NCBI GenBank assembly: GCA_022769325.1
Contig: JALEKC010000110.1
Coordinates: forward strand, 1 to 33,393
DNA: 33,393 nt
From: Eubacterium sp.
GTDB lineage: Bacteria; Bacillota; Clostridia; Lachnospirales; Lachnospiraceae
Direction of reading: 5' to 3'
The first letter of the stretch is position 1; each line of letters opens with the position of its first letter. The translations under genes and the position numbers were made by a program. The notes under the pieces were generated by a model that was given only the letters and a program-made list of their open reading frames with translations, was not told the origin of the DNA and ran no database searches. Below, piece after piece: positions 1 to 7,141 of the stretch.

Positions 1-147
1 TCTATGGAAGAACGAATGGCCTGTGGAGTTGGTGCCTGCCTTGGGTGTGTATGCCAGTCAACAGAGGTAGATGACCATTCCAAAGTTTCCAATAAAAGAG
101 TATGTAAAGACGGACCGGTTTTCTTATCTACAGACGTAGAACTATAG
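1..147 (+). CDS. pyrK: PyrK, dihydroorotate dehydrogenase electron-transfer subunit (3' end only)
   Basis: The last 48 codons of a gene that begins before the window, ending at a TAG. The visible peptide opens with SMEERMACGVGACLGC and carries Cys at fragment residues 8, 13, 16 and 35, with a further Cys at 18. The C-x4-C-x2-C-x(n)-C spacing is the [2Fe-2S] ligand set at the C-terminus of PyrK. The terminal KRVCKDGPVF stretch also fits that family. PyrK carries FAD and the iron-sulfur cluster and passes electrons from the PyrD flavin to NAD+ in the cytosolic PyrD2K2 complex. Its partner pyrD follows after 34 bases, so the two are surely co-transcribed. The FAD and NAD domains lie outside the window. 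Confidence 0.93.
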   Translation, partial: SMEERMACGVGACLGCVCQSTEVDDHSKVSNKRVCKDGPVFLSTDVEL

Positions 148-181
148 AAATACGGATATTTTAAGAAAGGAAGGTAAGAGA

Positions 182-1087
182 ATGAGTCTGGAAGTAAATT
201 TCGCAGGATTGACATTTAAAAATCCGGTAACCACGGCATCCGGAACCTTTGGCTCCGGAATGGAATATAGTGAATTTGTCGATTTGGACAAATTGGGTGC
301 AGTGACCACCAAAGGAGTCGCCAATGTCCCCTGGCCGGGAAATCCCACACCTCGTATCGCAGAAACCAAAAGCGGAATGCTCAATGCCATCGGATTGCAA
401 AATCCGGGGATTGAAACCTTTATTGAGAGAGACCTTGCATTTTTACATGAAAAAAATGCGAGAATTATTGTCAATGTGTGCGGACATTCTGAAGAAGAAT
501 ATCTGGAGGTGGTAGAGCGTCTGGCATCGGAAGAGGTAGATATGCTGGAAATCAATATTTCCTGTCCCAATGTAAAGGCAGGAGGAATTACTTTTGGTCA
601 GGATCCCAAATGTGCCGAAGAGATTACAAAGAAAGTAAAAGCGGTTGCCAAGCAGCCGGTTATTATGAAACTGAGTCCCAATGTAACAAGCATTGCGGAA
701 ATGGCAAAAGCGGTAGAGGCAGGAGGAGCAGATGGGGTTTCTCTTATCAATACCCTTACCGGAATGAAAATTGATGTGGCCCGTAAGACCTTTGCATTGG
801 CCAATAAAACCGGAGGAATGTCCGGACCTTGTGTAAAACCTGTGGCTGTCCGGATGGTATATGAAGTGGCTAATGCGGTAAAGATACCGATTCTCGGTAT
901 GGGAGGAATTCAAAATACCGAAGATGCTCTTGAATTTTTGATGGCAGGTGCTACTATGGTTGCTGTGGGGACAGCGAACTTTTTTAATCCATATGCCACA
1001 TCGCAGATTATTGATGGTCTGGAAGAATATGTAAAGAATGAAAAACTTTCCGGAATTCAAGATATCATAGGGGTTGTAAATAATTAA
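182..1087 (+). CDS. pyrD: Dihydroorotate dehydrogenase, class 1B catalytic subunit
   Basis: Oxidises dihydroorotate to orotate, the fourth step of UMP synthesis, with FMN; in class 1B enzymes electrons leave through PyrK. The 301-residue protein has the usual length. The start MSLEVNFAGLTFKNPV is typical, the catalytic-base motif NISCPN places the active-site Cys at residue 128 (Cys is the class 1 base; class 2 uses Ser), and the phosphate-binding end has GMGGIQ and GATMVAVGTA. A GGAAGG-type SD lies just before the ATG. It follows pyrK directly and precedes pyrE, so this is the distal part of a pyrimidine operon. Very safe call. Confidence 0.97.
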   Translation: MSLEVNFAGLTFKNPVTTASGTFGSGMEYSEFVDLDKLGAVTTKGVANVPWPGNPTPRIAETKSGMLNAIGLQNPGIETFIERDLAFLHEKNARIIVNVCGHSEEEYLEVVERLASEEVDMLEINISCPNVKAGGITFGQDPKCAEEITKKVKAVAKQPVIMKLSPNVTSIAEMAKAVEAGGADGVSLINTLTGMKIDVARKTFALANKTGGMSGPCVKPVAVRMVYEVANAVKIPILGMGGIQNTEDALEFLMAGATMVAVGTANFFNPYATSQIIDGLEEYVKNEKLSGIQDIIGVVNN

Positions 1088-1104
1088 AGAAAAAACGAAA
1101 TAAT

Positions 1105-1133
1105 TTGTCTTTTTGTAAATTGTATGATAGGAT
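1105..1133 (+). promoter_or_regulatory. Possible internal promoter upstream of pyrE
   Basis: TTGTCT, 17 bases, TAGGAT in the 95-base pyrD-pyrE gap. Both hexamers are imperfect. It could give pyrE a secondary promoter, but read-through from pyrD is enough to explain expression. Confidence 0.25.
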
Positions 1134-1182
1134 AAGAGGTATAAAAAGGCAAAAGTCTTGAATGTAGGAGGTTCAAAAGAAG

Positions 1183-1860
1183 ATGGAACAATATAAACAG
1201 GAATTTATCGAATTTATGGTTGAGAGTGATGTTCTCAAATTTGGAGATTTTACACTGAAGAGCGGACGAAAATCACCATTCTTTATGAATGCCGGTGCAT
1301 ATGTCACAGGAATGCAGTTGAAGCGCCTTGGTGAATACTATGCGAAAGCCATTCATGATAATTATGGAGATGATTTTGATGTATTATTTGGTCCTGCCTA
1401 TAAGGGAATTCCCCTTAGTGTGGCAACCACCATTGCATTTTCAGAATTGTATGGTAAAGAAATTCGCTATTGCTCCAACCGTAAAGAGGTAAAGGATCAT
1501 GGAGATACCGGAATCTTGCTTGGAAGCAAAATCAAAGATGGTGACAAAGTCGTTATCATTGAAGATGTTACCACATCCGGGAAGTCTATCGAAGAAACAT
1601 TCCCAATTGTAAAAGCACAAGGAGATGTGGAAATTATCGGACTTATGGTTTCGTTGAACCGAATGGAAAAAGGAAAAGGTGAGAAATGTGCCTTGGATGA
1701 AATCAAAGAACTTTACGGAATGCAGGCAAATGCCATTGTAACCATGGAAGAAGTAATTGAACATCTGTATAACAAGCCCTGCCAGGGCAAAGTTGTGATT
1801 AATGATGCCATGAAAGAAAAAATAGATGCTTATTATGCAAAATATGGAGCAGCAAAGTAG
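1183..1860 (+). CDS. pyrE: Orotate phosphoribosyltransferase
   Basis: Joins orotate to PRPP to make orotidine monophosphate, the fifth step of UMP synthesis, in the cytosol. The 225-residue protein has the PRPP-binding motif IEDVTTSGKS at residues 126-135, the KSGRKSPFF segment near residues 27-34 and the FGPAYKGIPL loop at about 69-78 that contacts PRPP and orotate. A strong AGGAGG SD precedes the ATG. At 225 residues it is somewhat longer than the compact PyrE of many bacteria, but this long type is common in Clostridia. The gene closes the pyr operon; a hairpin follows 40 bases after the stop. Confidence 0.97.
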   Translation: MEQYKQEFIEFMVESDVLKFGDFTLKSGRKSPFFMNAGAYVTGMQLKRLGEYYAKAIHDNYGDDFDVLFGPAYKGIPLSVATTIAFSELYGKEIRYCSNRKEVKDHGDTGILLGSKIKDGDKVVIIEDVTTSGKSIEETFPIVKAQGDVEIIGLMVSLNRMEKGKGEKCALDEIKELYGMQANAIVTMEEVIEHLYNKPCQGKVVINDAMKEKIDAYYAKYGAAK

Positions 1861-1900
1861 ATAAGAATGAGCAGAAAACTCAATGTTTAGGATAATGAAA

Positions 1901-1936
1901 AGTCCGGATTGCATTCCATGTAATCCGGGCTTCTTT
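1901..1936 (+). terminator. Hairpin terminator after pyrE, possibly bidirectional
   Basis: AGTCCGGATT at 1901-1910 pairs with AATCCGGGCT at 1922-1931 (one G-U pair). The loop can pair further through GCAT/ATGT, leaving a 3-base tip. TTCTTTC follows on the plus strand, and on the minus strand the hairpin is followed by TTTTC, so it could also stop transcription arriving from aroE. Confidence 0.6.
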
Positions 1937-1997
1937 CGGTTTGACGGAACAATAGAGCATCGGAAATAATTGACAAAATGTCATTATTTAAATAACG

Positions 1998-2057
1998 ATG
2001 TCTGTGTGCCCTCGCGTGCAAGCACGCAGTCCACACAGCCGCTGTCCGGGGCTTTTA
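1998..2057 (+). repeat. 60-bp structured direct repeat, copy 1
   Basis: Begins ATGTCTGTGTGCCC and ends GTCCGGGGCTTTTA. It matches copy 2 (2153-2212) at 59 of 60 positions; the only difference is C at 2031 against T at 2186. Inside each copy CTGTGTG can pair with CACACAG around an inner hairpin GCGTG-CAAG-CACGC, and the 3' end has AGCC/GGCT followed by TTTT, like a small terminator. It is far richer in G+C than the genes around it. No convincing coding sequence is present. Confidence 0.85.
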
Positions 2058-2063
2058 AAAGCG

Positions 2064-2140
2064 GGTTGTTTCGTGCTTCGCACTCCCACAACCATCGCCG
2101 GTATTCGCAATTCGGGCGATGCCCTGCTTGCTCATACCGG
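2064..2140. other. Hairpin-rich spacer between the two 60-bp repeats
   Basis: Two nested hairpins are visible. The first is GGTTGT (2064-2069) with ACAACC (2088-2093) and an inner GTGC-TTC-GCAC. The second is CCGGTAT (2098-2104) with ATACCGG (2134-2140) around GCAA/TTGC and GGGC-GAT-GCCC. A competing pairing, CATCGCC (2093-2099) with GGCGATG (2115-2121), would break both. This looks like a structured RNA or a mobile palindromic element, not a coding region. I do not recognise a named RNA family. Confidence 0.6.
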
Positions 2141-2152
2141 CTGGCCCGTCCA

Positions 2153-2212
2153 ATGTCTGTGTGCCCTCGCGTGCAAGCACGCAGTTCACACAGCCGCTGT
2201 CCGGGGCTTTTA
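2153..2212 (+). repeat. 60-bp structured direct repeat, copy 2
   Basis: Second copy of the element at 1998-2057, with a single substitution. It ends at the base immediately before the aroE stop codon (minus-strand TAA at 2213-2215). Read from the minus strand, the first thing after the aroE stop is therefore the complement of this repeat, and it would form the 3' end of the aroE mRNA. Confidence 0.85.
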
Positions 2213-2974
2213 TTATATCAAGGTTTTTACTTTTTCGTATATTTCCTGGATACGTTCATCTTCAATCTGAGTATCCAGAAAGATTTCTACCGCATATTTT
2301 GCCTGTGCTACCAGCATTTCCAATCCATTGACACCAATCATACCCAGTTCTTTTGCCTGACCCACAAGTTTGGTAGTGAGAGGATTGTAGATGACATCTA
2401 AAACTGCCTCGCATTTTGGAAATTTAGTCAAATCAACCGGAGAGGCATCCGTTTTGGGGAACATGCCAACGGGGCTAGTGTTGATGATAACTTCTGCATC
2501 TGTGTGGTGTGCAAAACAAGCATCATAAGAAATAGCTTCACCGTCATCGATGACATCCACAACAATCATGCTTTTGGCATTGTGTTTGCGAACCACGGCT
2601 TTGATTGCCTGAGCGGCACCGCCATTTCCCAGTACAACTACCTTTTTATCCGTTAAGGTGATGCCATGACGAAGAACCATATATTCAAATCCGGAAAAGT
2701 CAGTATTGTAACCACGCAATTTTCCATCTTGATTTACAATGGTATTGACTGCTCCGATGGCTTTGGCATTGTCATCCATGGAATCCAGATAAGGAATCAC
2801 ATCCTTCTTATAAGGAATCGTGACATTGATGGCACGAAATGGTTTTTCCTCCATAAATACTTTAAATTCATCACGGGTAAGGGGATGAATGTCGTAGGTA
2901 TAATCCGCCAGACTCTCATGAATCGGTTTCGATAAACTATGACCAAGTTTTTCACCAATTAATCCATAATCCAT
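2213..2974 (-). CDS. aroE: Shikimate dehydrogenase
   Basis: Reduces 3-dehydroshikimate to shikimate with NADPH, the fourth step of the chorismate pathway. The 253-residue protein shows the shikimate-binding serines in GHSLSKP (Ser13, Ser15), the catalytic Lys56 in NVTIPYK, Asn77 in GAVNT, Asp92 in YNTD, and the dinucleotide-binding loop GNGGAAQA starting at about residue 116. The C-terminal NGLEMLVAQA helix is also typical. The length is slightly below the usual 270-290, with a compact NADP domain. It stands alone on the minus strand between the repeat cluster and the divergent spoIIIA operon. An AAAGGA SD lies about 11 bases before the ATG. Confidence 0.94.
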   Translation of the reverse strand: MDYGLIGEKLGHSLSKPIHESLADYTYDIHPLTRDEFKVFMEEKPFRAINVTIPYKKDVIPYLDSMDDNAKAIGAVNTIVNQDGKLRGYNTDFSGFEYMVLRHGITLTDKKVVVLGNGGAAQAIKAVVRKHNAKSMIVVDVIDDGEAISYDACFAHHTDAEVIINTSPVGMFPKTDASPVDLTKFPKCEAVLDVIYNPLTTKLVGQAKELGMIGVNGLEMLVAQAKYAVEIFLDTQIEDERIQEIYEKVKTLI

Positions 2975-3060
2975 AATATGTAAAATCCTTTCTGTATAAT
3001 AATCATAATTGAGAAATCAATTCTCTATAAAACAGTATCATATTTTTTTTATTCTTTCAA

Positions 3061-3088
3061 GCATAATCCCAAAATATCTGCATATATT
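3061..3088 (+). promoter_or_regulatory. Candidate sigma-E promoter of the spoIIIA operon
   Basis: GCATAAT (3061-3067), 13 bases, CATATATT (3081-3088). The published Bacillus sigma-E pattern is KMATATT, 13-14 bases, CATACANT; each element here misses by one base at the right spacing. It lies 31 bases before the spoIIIAA ATG, and the spoIIIA operon is a known mother-cell sigma-E target. Confidence 0.7.
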
Positions 3089-3119
3089 CAAATAAATCCA
3101 AAAGAAAGAAGGGAACAAA

Positions 3120-4025
3120 ATGACAGGACAAGATATCATTGAAGTGGTACCCCAAAAGTATCGAACCAGGCTGCAGCAGTGTTTACAGGGAAAATGGAAT
3201 CAAATACAAGAAATTCGTTTTCGCATTGGACAGCCTGTGGAATGGTTCGATGGGGAAAAACACAGTATTGGCGAAACTCATGTGACCCGCATGGATATGA
3301 AAGAAATGATGGATTACATGAGCGGATATTCTCTCTATGCTTTTGAAGATGAAATTGCCAAAGGGTATCTGACGATACCGGGAGGGCATCGGGTAGGAGT
3401 GGCTGGACAGGTTGTGGTTGAAGAGGGAAAGGTGAAATACATACAAAACATAACGTTTGCCAATATCCGTATTTCTCATGAAAAAATAGGGTGTGCAGAT
3501 GTGATTCTTCCGTATTTGTTGGAGGGAAATAACGTGAGAAATACCTTGATAATATCTCCACCGCGTTGTGGAAAAACCACAATATTAAGGGATTTGGCGA
3601 GAAAAATATCGGGAGAAACTTTGAGAAAAAACGTGGTTATTGTGGACGAGCGTAGTGAGATTGCAGGATGTTATCGTGGGGAACCTCAAAAAGAAGTGGG
3701 ACCACGAACCGATGTGTTGGATCGCTGTCCGAAAGCTGTGGGTATGATGATGGCAGTAAGGAGTTTGTCCCCAGAGGTGTTAATCGTAGACGAAATCGGT
3801 GGCAGACAGGATATCTTAGCTTTGCAGGAAGTTTTAAAATGTGGATGCAGTGTGATTGCAACTGCCCATGGTGAGCAATGGGAAAGCTGGATGAAACGCC
3901 CGGACATGCAGGAATTATTTCAAAAAAAATATTTTGAGCGTTATATTCTGCTGAAACAGAGTGGTAATCCAGGGCAGGTGGAAAACCTGAGGGATGCAGA
4001 GGGAGTGGAATGTTTTGATATATAA
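3120..4025 (+). CDS. spoIIIAA: Stage III sporulation protein AA, secretion-type ATPase
   Basis: Mother-cell ATPase of the SpoIIIA-SpoIIQ channel that keeps the engulfed forespore metabolically active. It resembles type II/IV secretion ATPases. In the 301-residue sequence the Walker A motif SPPRCGKT is at residues 146-153, the segment VIVDERSE at about 173-180, and the Walker B LIVDE at 221-225; the C-terminal part has CGCSVIATAHG. The start is fixed by GAAGGG six bases before the ATG. It is the first gene of the operon, 31 bases behind a sigma-E-like promoter. Length and motifs are normal for the family. Confidence 0.95.
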   Translation: MTGQDIIEVVPQKYRTRLQQCLQGKWNQIQEIRFRIGQPVEWFDGEKHSIGETHVTRMDMKEMMDYMSGYSLYAFEDEIAKGYLTIPGGHRVGVAGQVVVEEGKVKYIQNITFANIRISHEKIGCADVILPYLLEGNNVRNTLIISPPRCGKTTILRDLARKISGETLRKNVVIVDERSEIAGCYRGEPQKEVGPRTDVLDRCPKAVGMMMAVRSLSPEVLIVDEIGGRQDILALQEVLKCGCSVIATAHGEQWESWMKRPDMQELFQKKYFERYILLKQSGNPGQVENLRDAEGVECFDI

Positions 4026-4536
4026 AGTGATGGGAGGCTGTTTCGTATTTGTGGGAACGGCTGCCTTGGGAATTTATTTTGCCGGCCAGTATATAGAACG
4101 GTTGAAAAATCTCATAGAACTAAAAAAGGCGATGATGCAGATGCAGGGAGAATTGCGTTATCTGCATTCCACTATGCCGGATTTGTTTGAAACCGTGGGG
4201 AGACGAACCAATGGAACCATTGGGGAATTTTTTCTTGCTTTATCCAAGGAAATGGAGCAAAAAACACATGGAGATTTTTCAAATATCTGGACCAGACAAG
4301 TGATGAAAAAAATAACGCCCTCGGTATTGGAACCAGAGGCAAAAACCATATTGCTGGAGACGGGAAAACAGTTGGCTGATACGGACCGGAGAACCAAAGA
4401 AGAAGGACTGACATTTGCTTTAAAACAGATGGAAGATTTGATTCAAAAGAGAAAAGAAGAAAAGCAAAATCGCTTAAAACTTTACTATGTCTGCGGTATT
4501 ATGGTGGGATTGATGCTTACAATATTGCTTGTATAA
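4015..4536 (+). CDS. spoIIIAB: Stage III sporulation protein AB
   Basis: Membrane protein of the SpoIIIA channel, related to the GspF-type inner-membrane platform of type II secretion. I prefer the TTG at 4015, which overlaps the end of spoIIIAA by 11 bases. GGGAG at 4001-4005 is nine bases upstream, and the product then starts directly with the N-terminal membrane helix (GCFVFVGTAALGIYFAG), as in other SpoIIIAB proteins. The ATG at 3994 is in frame but has its only SD abutting it. The 173 residues contain a helical middle (ELKKAMMQMQGELRYL) and a C-terminal hydrophobic helix YYVCGIMVGLMLTILLV. Confidence 0.9.
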   Translation: MIYKVMGGCFVFVGTAALGIYFAGQYIERLKNLIELKKAMMQMQGELRYLHSTMPDLFETVGRRTNGTIGEFFLALSKEMEQKTHGDFSNIWTRQVMKKITPSVLEPEAKTILLETGKQLADTDRRTKEEGLTFALKQMEDLIQKRKEEKQNRLKLYYVCGIMVGLMLTILLV

Positions 4537-4549
4537 GGATGGTTTTACA

Positions 4550-4744
4550 GTGGAGATAGGAATAATATTTAAAATTGCATTAGTGGGAATTTTGGTTACC
4601 ATTTGCAATCAAATCCTAAGGCAGTCAGGAAGAGAGGAACAAGCATTTTTGACCAGTCTAGCCGGTCTTTTGATTGTATTATATTGGGTAATTCCTTATA
4701 TTGTGGATTTGTTTGAAACGATAGAAAGGTTGTTTGATTTATGA
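4550..4744 (+). CDS. spoIIIAC: Stage III sporulation protein AC
   Basis: Small integral membrane protein of the SpoIIIA complex. With the GTG at 4550 the product is 64 residues and begins (M)EIGIIFKIALVGI, matching the usual SpoIIIAC start. AAGGATGG at 4535-4542 sits seven bases upstream, so GTG is preferred over the ATG at 4529, which would lie inside spoIIIAB. Two membrane helices are visible, about residues 4-22 and 32-54, split by the conserved polar loop RQSGREEQAF. The stop overlaps the spoIIIAD start by four bases (ATGA), implying translational coupling. Confidence 0.92.
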   Translation: MEIGIIFKIALVGILVTICNQILRQSGREEQAFLTSLAGLLIVLYWVIPYIVDLFETIERLFDL

Positions 4745-5121
4745 TTAAGATTGCGCTATTTGCAATTGTGGGAATGATGCTGACGGTAATAGTAGGGAAT
4801 ATGCGACGTGAAATCGGTATATGGATTGCGGTTATTACAGCAGTCATTCTGCTATTTTATGGAATGGGAAAATTTGAATATATTCTGGAGATGTTTCATA
4901 CCTTGGCAGAACATACGGGAATTCAGCAGCCTTACATTGGCGTTGTATTAAAAATGATAGGAATTGCATATTTGTCCGAATTTACCGTATCTTTGTGTAA
5001 AGATGCCGGGCAGCATGCCATTGCCCTGCAAGTAGATTTTTTTGGAAAAATGAGTATGGTTCTGGTAAGTCTGCCAGTACTTCAGACTTTATTGGAGACG
5101 ATAGGAGAGATTTTGACATGA
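4741..5121 (+). CDS. spoIIIAD: Stage III sporulation protein AD
   Basis: Integral membrane component of the forespore feeding channel, paralogous in fold to SpoIIIAC. The 126-residue protein has an N-terminal helix (ALFAIVGMMLTVIVG), a second (IAVITAVILLFYGMG), and a C-terminal segment with IGIAYLSEFTVSLCKDAGQHAIA, which is highly typical of SpoIIIAD, followed by a last hydrophobic stretch (MVLVSLPVLQTLLETI). It overlaps both spoIIIAC and spoIIIAE by four bases, so the three are translated as a coupled set. Normal length. Confidence 0.94.
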   Translation: MIKIALFAIVGMMLTVIVGNMRREIGIWIAVITAVILLFYGMGKFEYILEMFHTLAEHTGIQQPYIGVVLKMIGIAYLSEFTVSLCKDAGQHAIALQVDFFGKMSMVLVSLPVLQTLLETIGEILT

Positions 5122-6269
5122 AAATAAGAAAGATAGGAGGTCTGATATTTGTTGTATTTCTTTTTCTATTAAATAGCGTGAATGTAAATGCCTATGAGGA
5201 TAATTCAAAAGAAGAAAATGCTATTTCCAAGGAAATATTTGAAAGCATTTCTCTTGATGAAATGGAAGATAGTCTGGAAGAGTCTTCCCAGGAAAAAATA
5301 CCTTTTTCGGTGAAAGAATATGTGCAAAATGTTTGTAAAGGAAATTGTGATTTGTCACTGGATTCCATTTTGGAATATCTGAAAAGGGGGATATCGAATC
5401 AATGGGAAACAAACAAAACATTGGTTGTTCGACTGTTTGCTTATGCAGTATTATCCGGCATTTTTCTAAATTTATCCGGAAGTCTGTATGGAAAACAATT
5501 GGAAGAAAATGGATTCTATCTTTTATATTTTCTAGTGGTTACGATTTTAGTATCGGGGTTTTATGCCGTATTCTATGTGGCAGAAGAAGTGCTGGGACAA
5601 GTTCTGTCCTTTATGAAAACATTGGTTCCTGCTTTTTCACTTGCTTTGACATGGAGCAGCGGAAGTGTTACCTCTGTTGCCTTCTATGAAGCCACATTGG
5701 CAACCATAGGAGTAGCGGAAAATATCTTATATTCTTTCTTTTTGCCCATCATACAGATTTATTTTCTTCTACGGGTAATGAATCCCTTGTCCGGTGGAAA
5801 ATTTGACAAATTTGCCTCTCTTTTAGAAAGTATAGTTAGAGGGGGGACAAAAATCATTTTGGGGATTATGTTGGGACATCAAGGAATCAAGGGATTGCTT
5901 ATGCCGGCACTGGATCAGGTAAAGCGAAATGCCGTATTTCGAGCAGCGGAAAGTATACCGGGAATTGGAAATGTAATGAATGGAGTGACCGATACCATAG
6001 TAGGAAGTGGCATTTTGATTAAAAGCGCCATCGGAGTGGGAGGAATCCTTGCCATAGCCATTTTATGCCTTCTTCCTTTACTGAAATTGGGAATGTTTGC
6101 TCTTATGTATCGGATTATGGCAGCATTTTCGCAACCGGTGGCAGACCGGCGGATGGTGGCTATATTTCAGGGAAGTGCCGATAGTGGGAAATTGTTATTT
6201 CAACTTGTATTTATGGTGGCAATTTTGTTTTTGCTGACTTTGACCATTGTCATTGCGGCCACAAATTAA
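5118..6269 (+). CDS. spoIIIAE: Stage III sporulation protein AE
   Basis: Polytopic membrane protein of the SpoIIIA channel. The 383-residue product begins with a signal-like segment (GGLIFVVFLFLLNSVNVNA, probable cleavage near residue 26), followed by an acidic region exposed outside the mother-cell membrane (about residues 27-90) and then a series of hydrophobic helices to the C-terminus. The sequences TLVPAFSLAL, GGTKIILGIMLGHQGIKGLL and MAAFSQPVADRRM are characteristic of the family. The start overlaps spoIIIAD by four bases. Slightly shorter than the Bacillus protein but complete. Confidence 0.94.
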   Translation: MKIRKIGGLIFVVFLFLLNSVNVNAYEDNSKEENAISKEIFESISLDEMEDSLEESSQEKIPFSVKEYVQNVCKGNCDLSLDSILEYLKRGISNQWETNKTLVVRLFAYAVLSGIFLNLSGSLYGKQLEENGFYLLYFLVVTILVSGFYAVFYVAEEVLGQVLSFMKTLVPAFSLALTWSSGSVTSVAFYEATLATIGVAENILYSFFLPIIQIYFLLRVMNPLSGGKFDKFASLLESIVRGGTKIILGIMLGHQGIKGLLMPALDQVKRNAVFRAAESIPGIGNVMNGVTDTIVGSGILIKSAIGVGGILAIAILCLLPLLKLGMFALMYRIMAAFSQPVADRRMVAIFQGSADSGKLLFQLVFMVAILFLLTLTIVIAATN

Positions 6270-6279
6270 AGGAGGAGAA

Positions 6280-6624
6280 ATGCAGCAAATTTTTAAAATG
6301 GTTCAGCAGGTAACAAGTGTGATGCTTGTATTTTCCCTGCTATTTCACATTTTTTCAGACTCTTCTTATCGTAGGTATTTTCAATTTGTAGAAGGACTTT
6401 TGATTCTTTTGTTACTCATTACACCATTGGTTCAATATACCAAAAAACAGGATTTTATGGAAAACTGTTTCGAAATCCACCAAAGCGAATGGCAAAGACA
6501 GGAACTGGAGGATGAAATGGAGATGATAGGGAAAAAAAGAGAGGAATGGATAAAAAACCAGAGTCGGGAAGAAAGTCAGGAAGAAAGGCAGGAAGGTGAA
6601 AGTGAAGGAAGATTGGAGAAGTAG
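6280..6624 (+). CDS. spoIIIAF: Stage III sporulation protein AF, short form
   Basis: Identified by position and its two membrane helices (about residues 7-23 and 33-54), as in SpoIIIAF. AAAGGAGG (6268-6275) precedes the ATG at 6280, which fixes the start; the in-frame ATG at 6247 lies inside spoIIIAE. The product has only 114 residues against roughly 200 in Bacillus. After the second helix there is only a charged, low-complexity tail rich in Glu, Gln, Arg and Lys. The C-terminal ring-building (EscJ/FliF-like) fold known from SpoIIIAF is not apparent. The stop lies inside the start of spoIIIAG. Confidence 0.85.
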   Translation: MQQIFKMVQQVTSVMLVFSLLFHIFSDSSYRRYFQFVEGLLILLLLITPLVQYTKKQDFMENCFEIHQSEWQRQELEDEMEMIGKKREEWIKNQSREESQEERQEGESEGRLEK

Positions 6625-7141
6625 CATCAAGGATTTGGTGAAAAAAGCGGGAAAAGGAAAAATTATGCTATTGATTGGAGTCGGAATATTACTTTTAGCA
6701 GTCTCCGTGTGGGATGGAAAAGAAGAAAAAAAATCCCAGTCCTGTCAAAAAGAAGAAACGGAGGAGAGAACTTCGGATGAAATGCAGCAATACCGGGAAA
6801 AAATGGAAAAGCAGGTGCAAGAGATATTGGAACAGGTGGATGGAGTGGGGCAGGCGGATGTTATGCTGACGTTGCAGGCTTCCAAAGAAAAAGTGGCATT
6901 AAAAGACAGTCGGAGGGATGACTCAAAAACAGAAGAAGAAACGGTTCTTCTGGATGGAGAATCCCGGGAATCTTCCCCCTATGTAGTACAGGAAATTGAG
7001 CCACAGATTGAGGGGATTGTTGTGGTATGCAGCGGCGGAGATCATCCGGCGATACAACGGGAAATAATCGGTGCAATTTCGGCATTATTTCCCGTTGAAA
7101 GTCATAAAATTAAAGTAATGAAAAGTAAGGAGGCAAAATAA
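6596..7141 (+). CDS. spoIIIAG: Stage III sporulation protein AG
   Basis: Forms the large ring of the SpoIIIA-SpoIIQ channel in the intermembrane space; related to EscJ/PrgK and FliF. It begins with GTG, either at 6596 or at 6602; AAAGG at 6584-6588 suits the first and AGGAAGG at 6590-6596 suits the second. Of 181 residues, about 23-40 are a membrane helix (KIMLLIGVGILLLAVSVW), 45-70 a charged linker, and the rest the ring-building domain with QEILEQVDGVGQADVML and the terminal GIVVVCSGG. It overlaps spoIIIAF by 29 bases and touches spoIIIAH. Confidence 0.92.
   Translation: MKVKEDWRSSIKDLVKKAGKGKIMLLIGVGILLLAVSVWDGKEEKKSQSCQKEETEERTSDEMQQYREKMEKQVQEILEQVDGVGQADVMLTLQASKEKVALKDSRRDDSKTEEETVLLDGESRESSPYVVQEIEPQIEGIVVVCSGGDHPAIQREIIGAISALFPVESHKIKVMKSKEAK

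Noticed and set aside
443-1060. Minus-strand 205-codon frame inside pyrD
   Set aside because: Antisense shadow of a confidently identified gene, with no SD or family resemblance.
1998-2212. CRISPR array
   Set aside because: Only two long copies with a single structured 95-base spacer and no cas genes.
1970-2401. Open frames across the 60-bp repeats encoding repeated CVPSRASTQ-like peptides
   Set aside because: The frames arise from the repeated DNA, have no good SD, run into antisense aroE, and their composition (Cys, Ser, Arg, His) is not protein-like.
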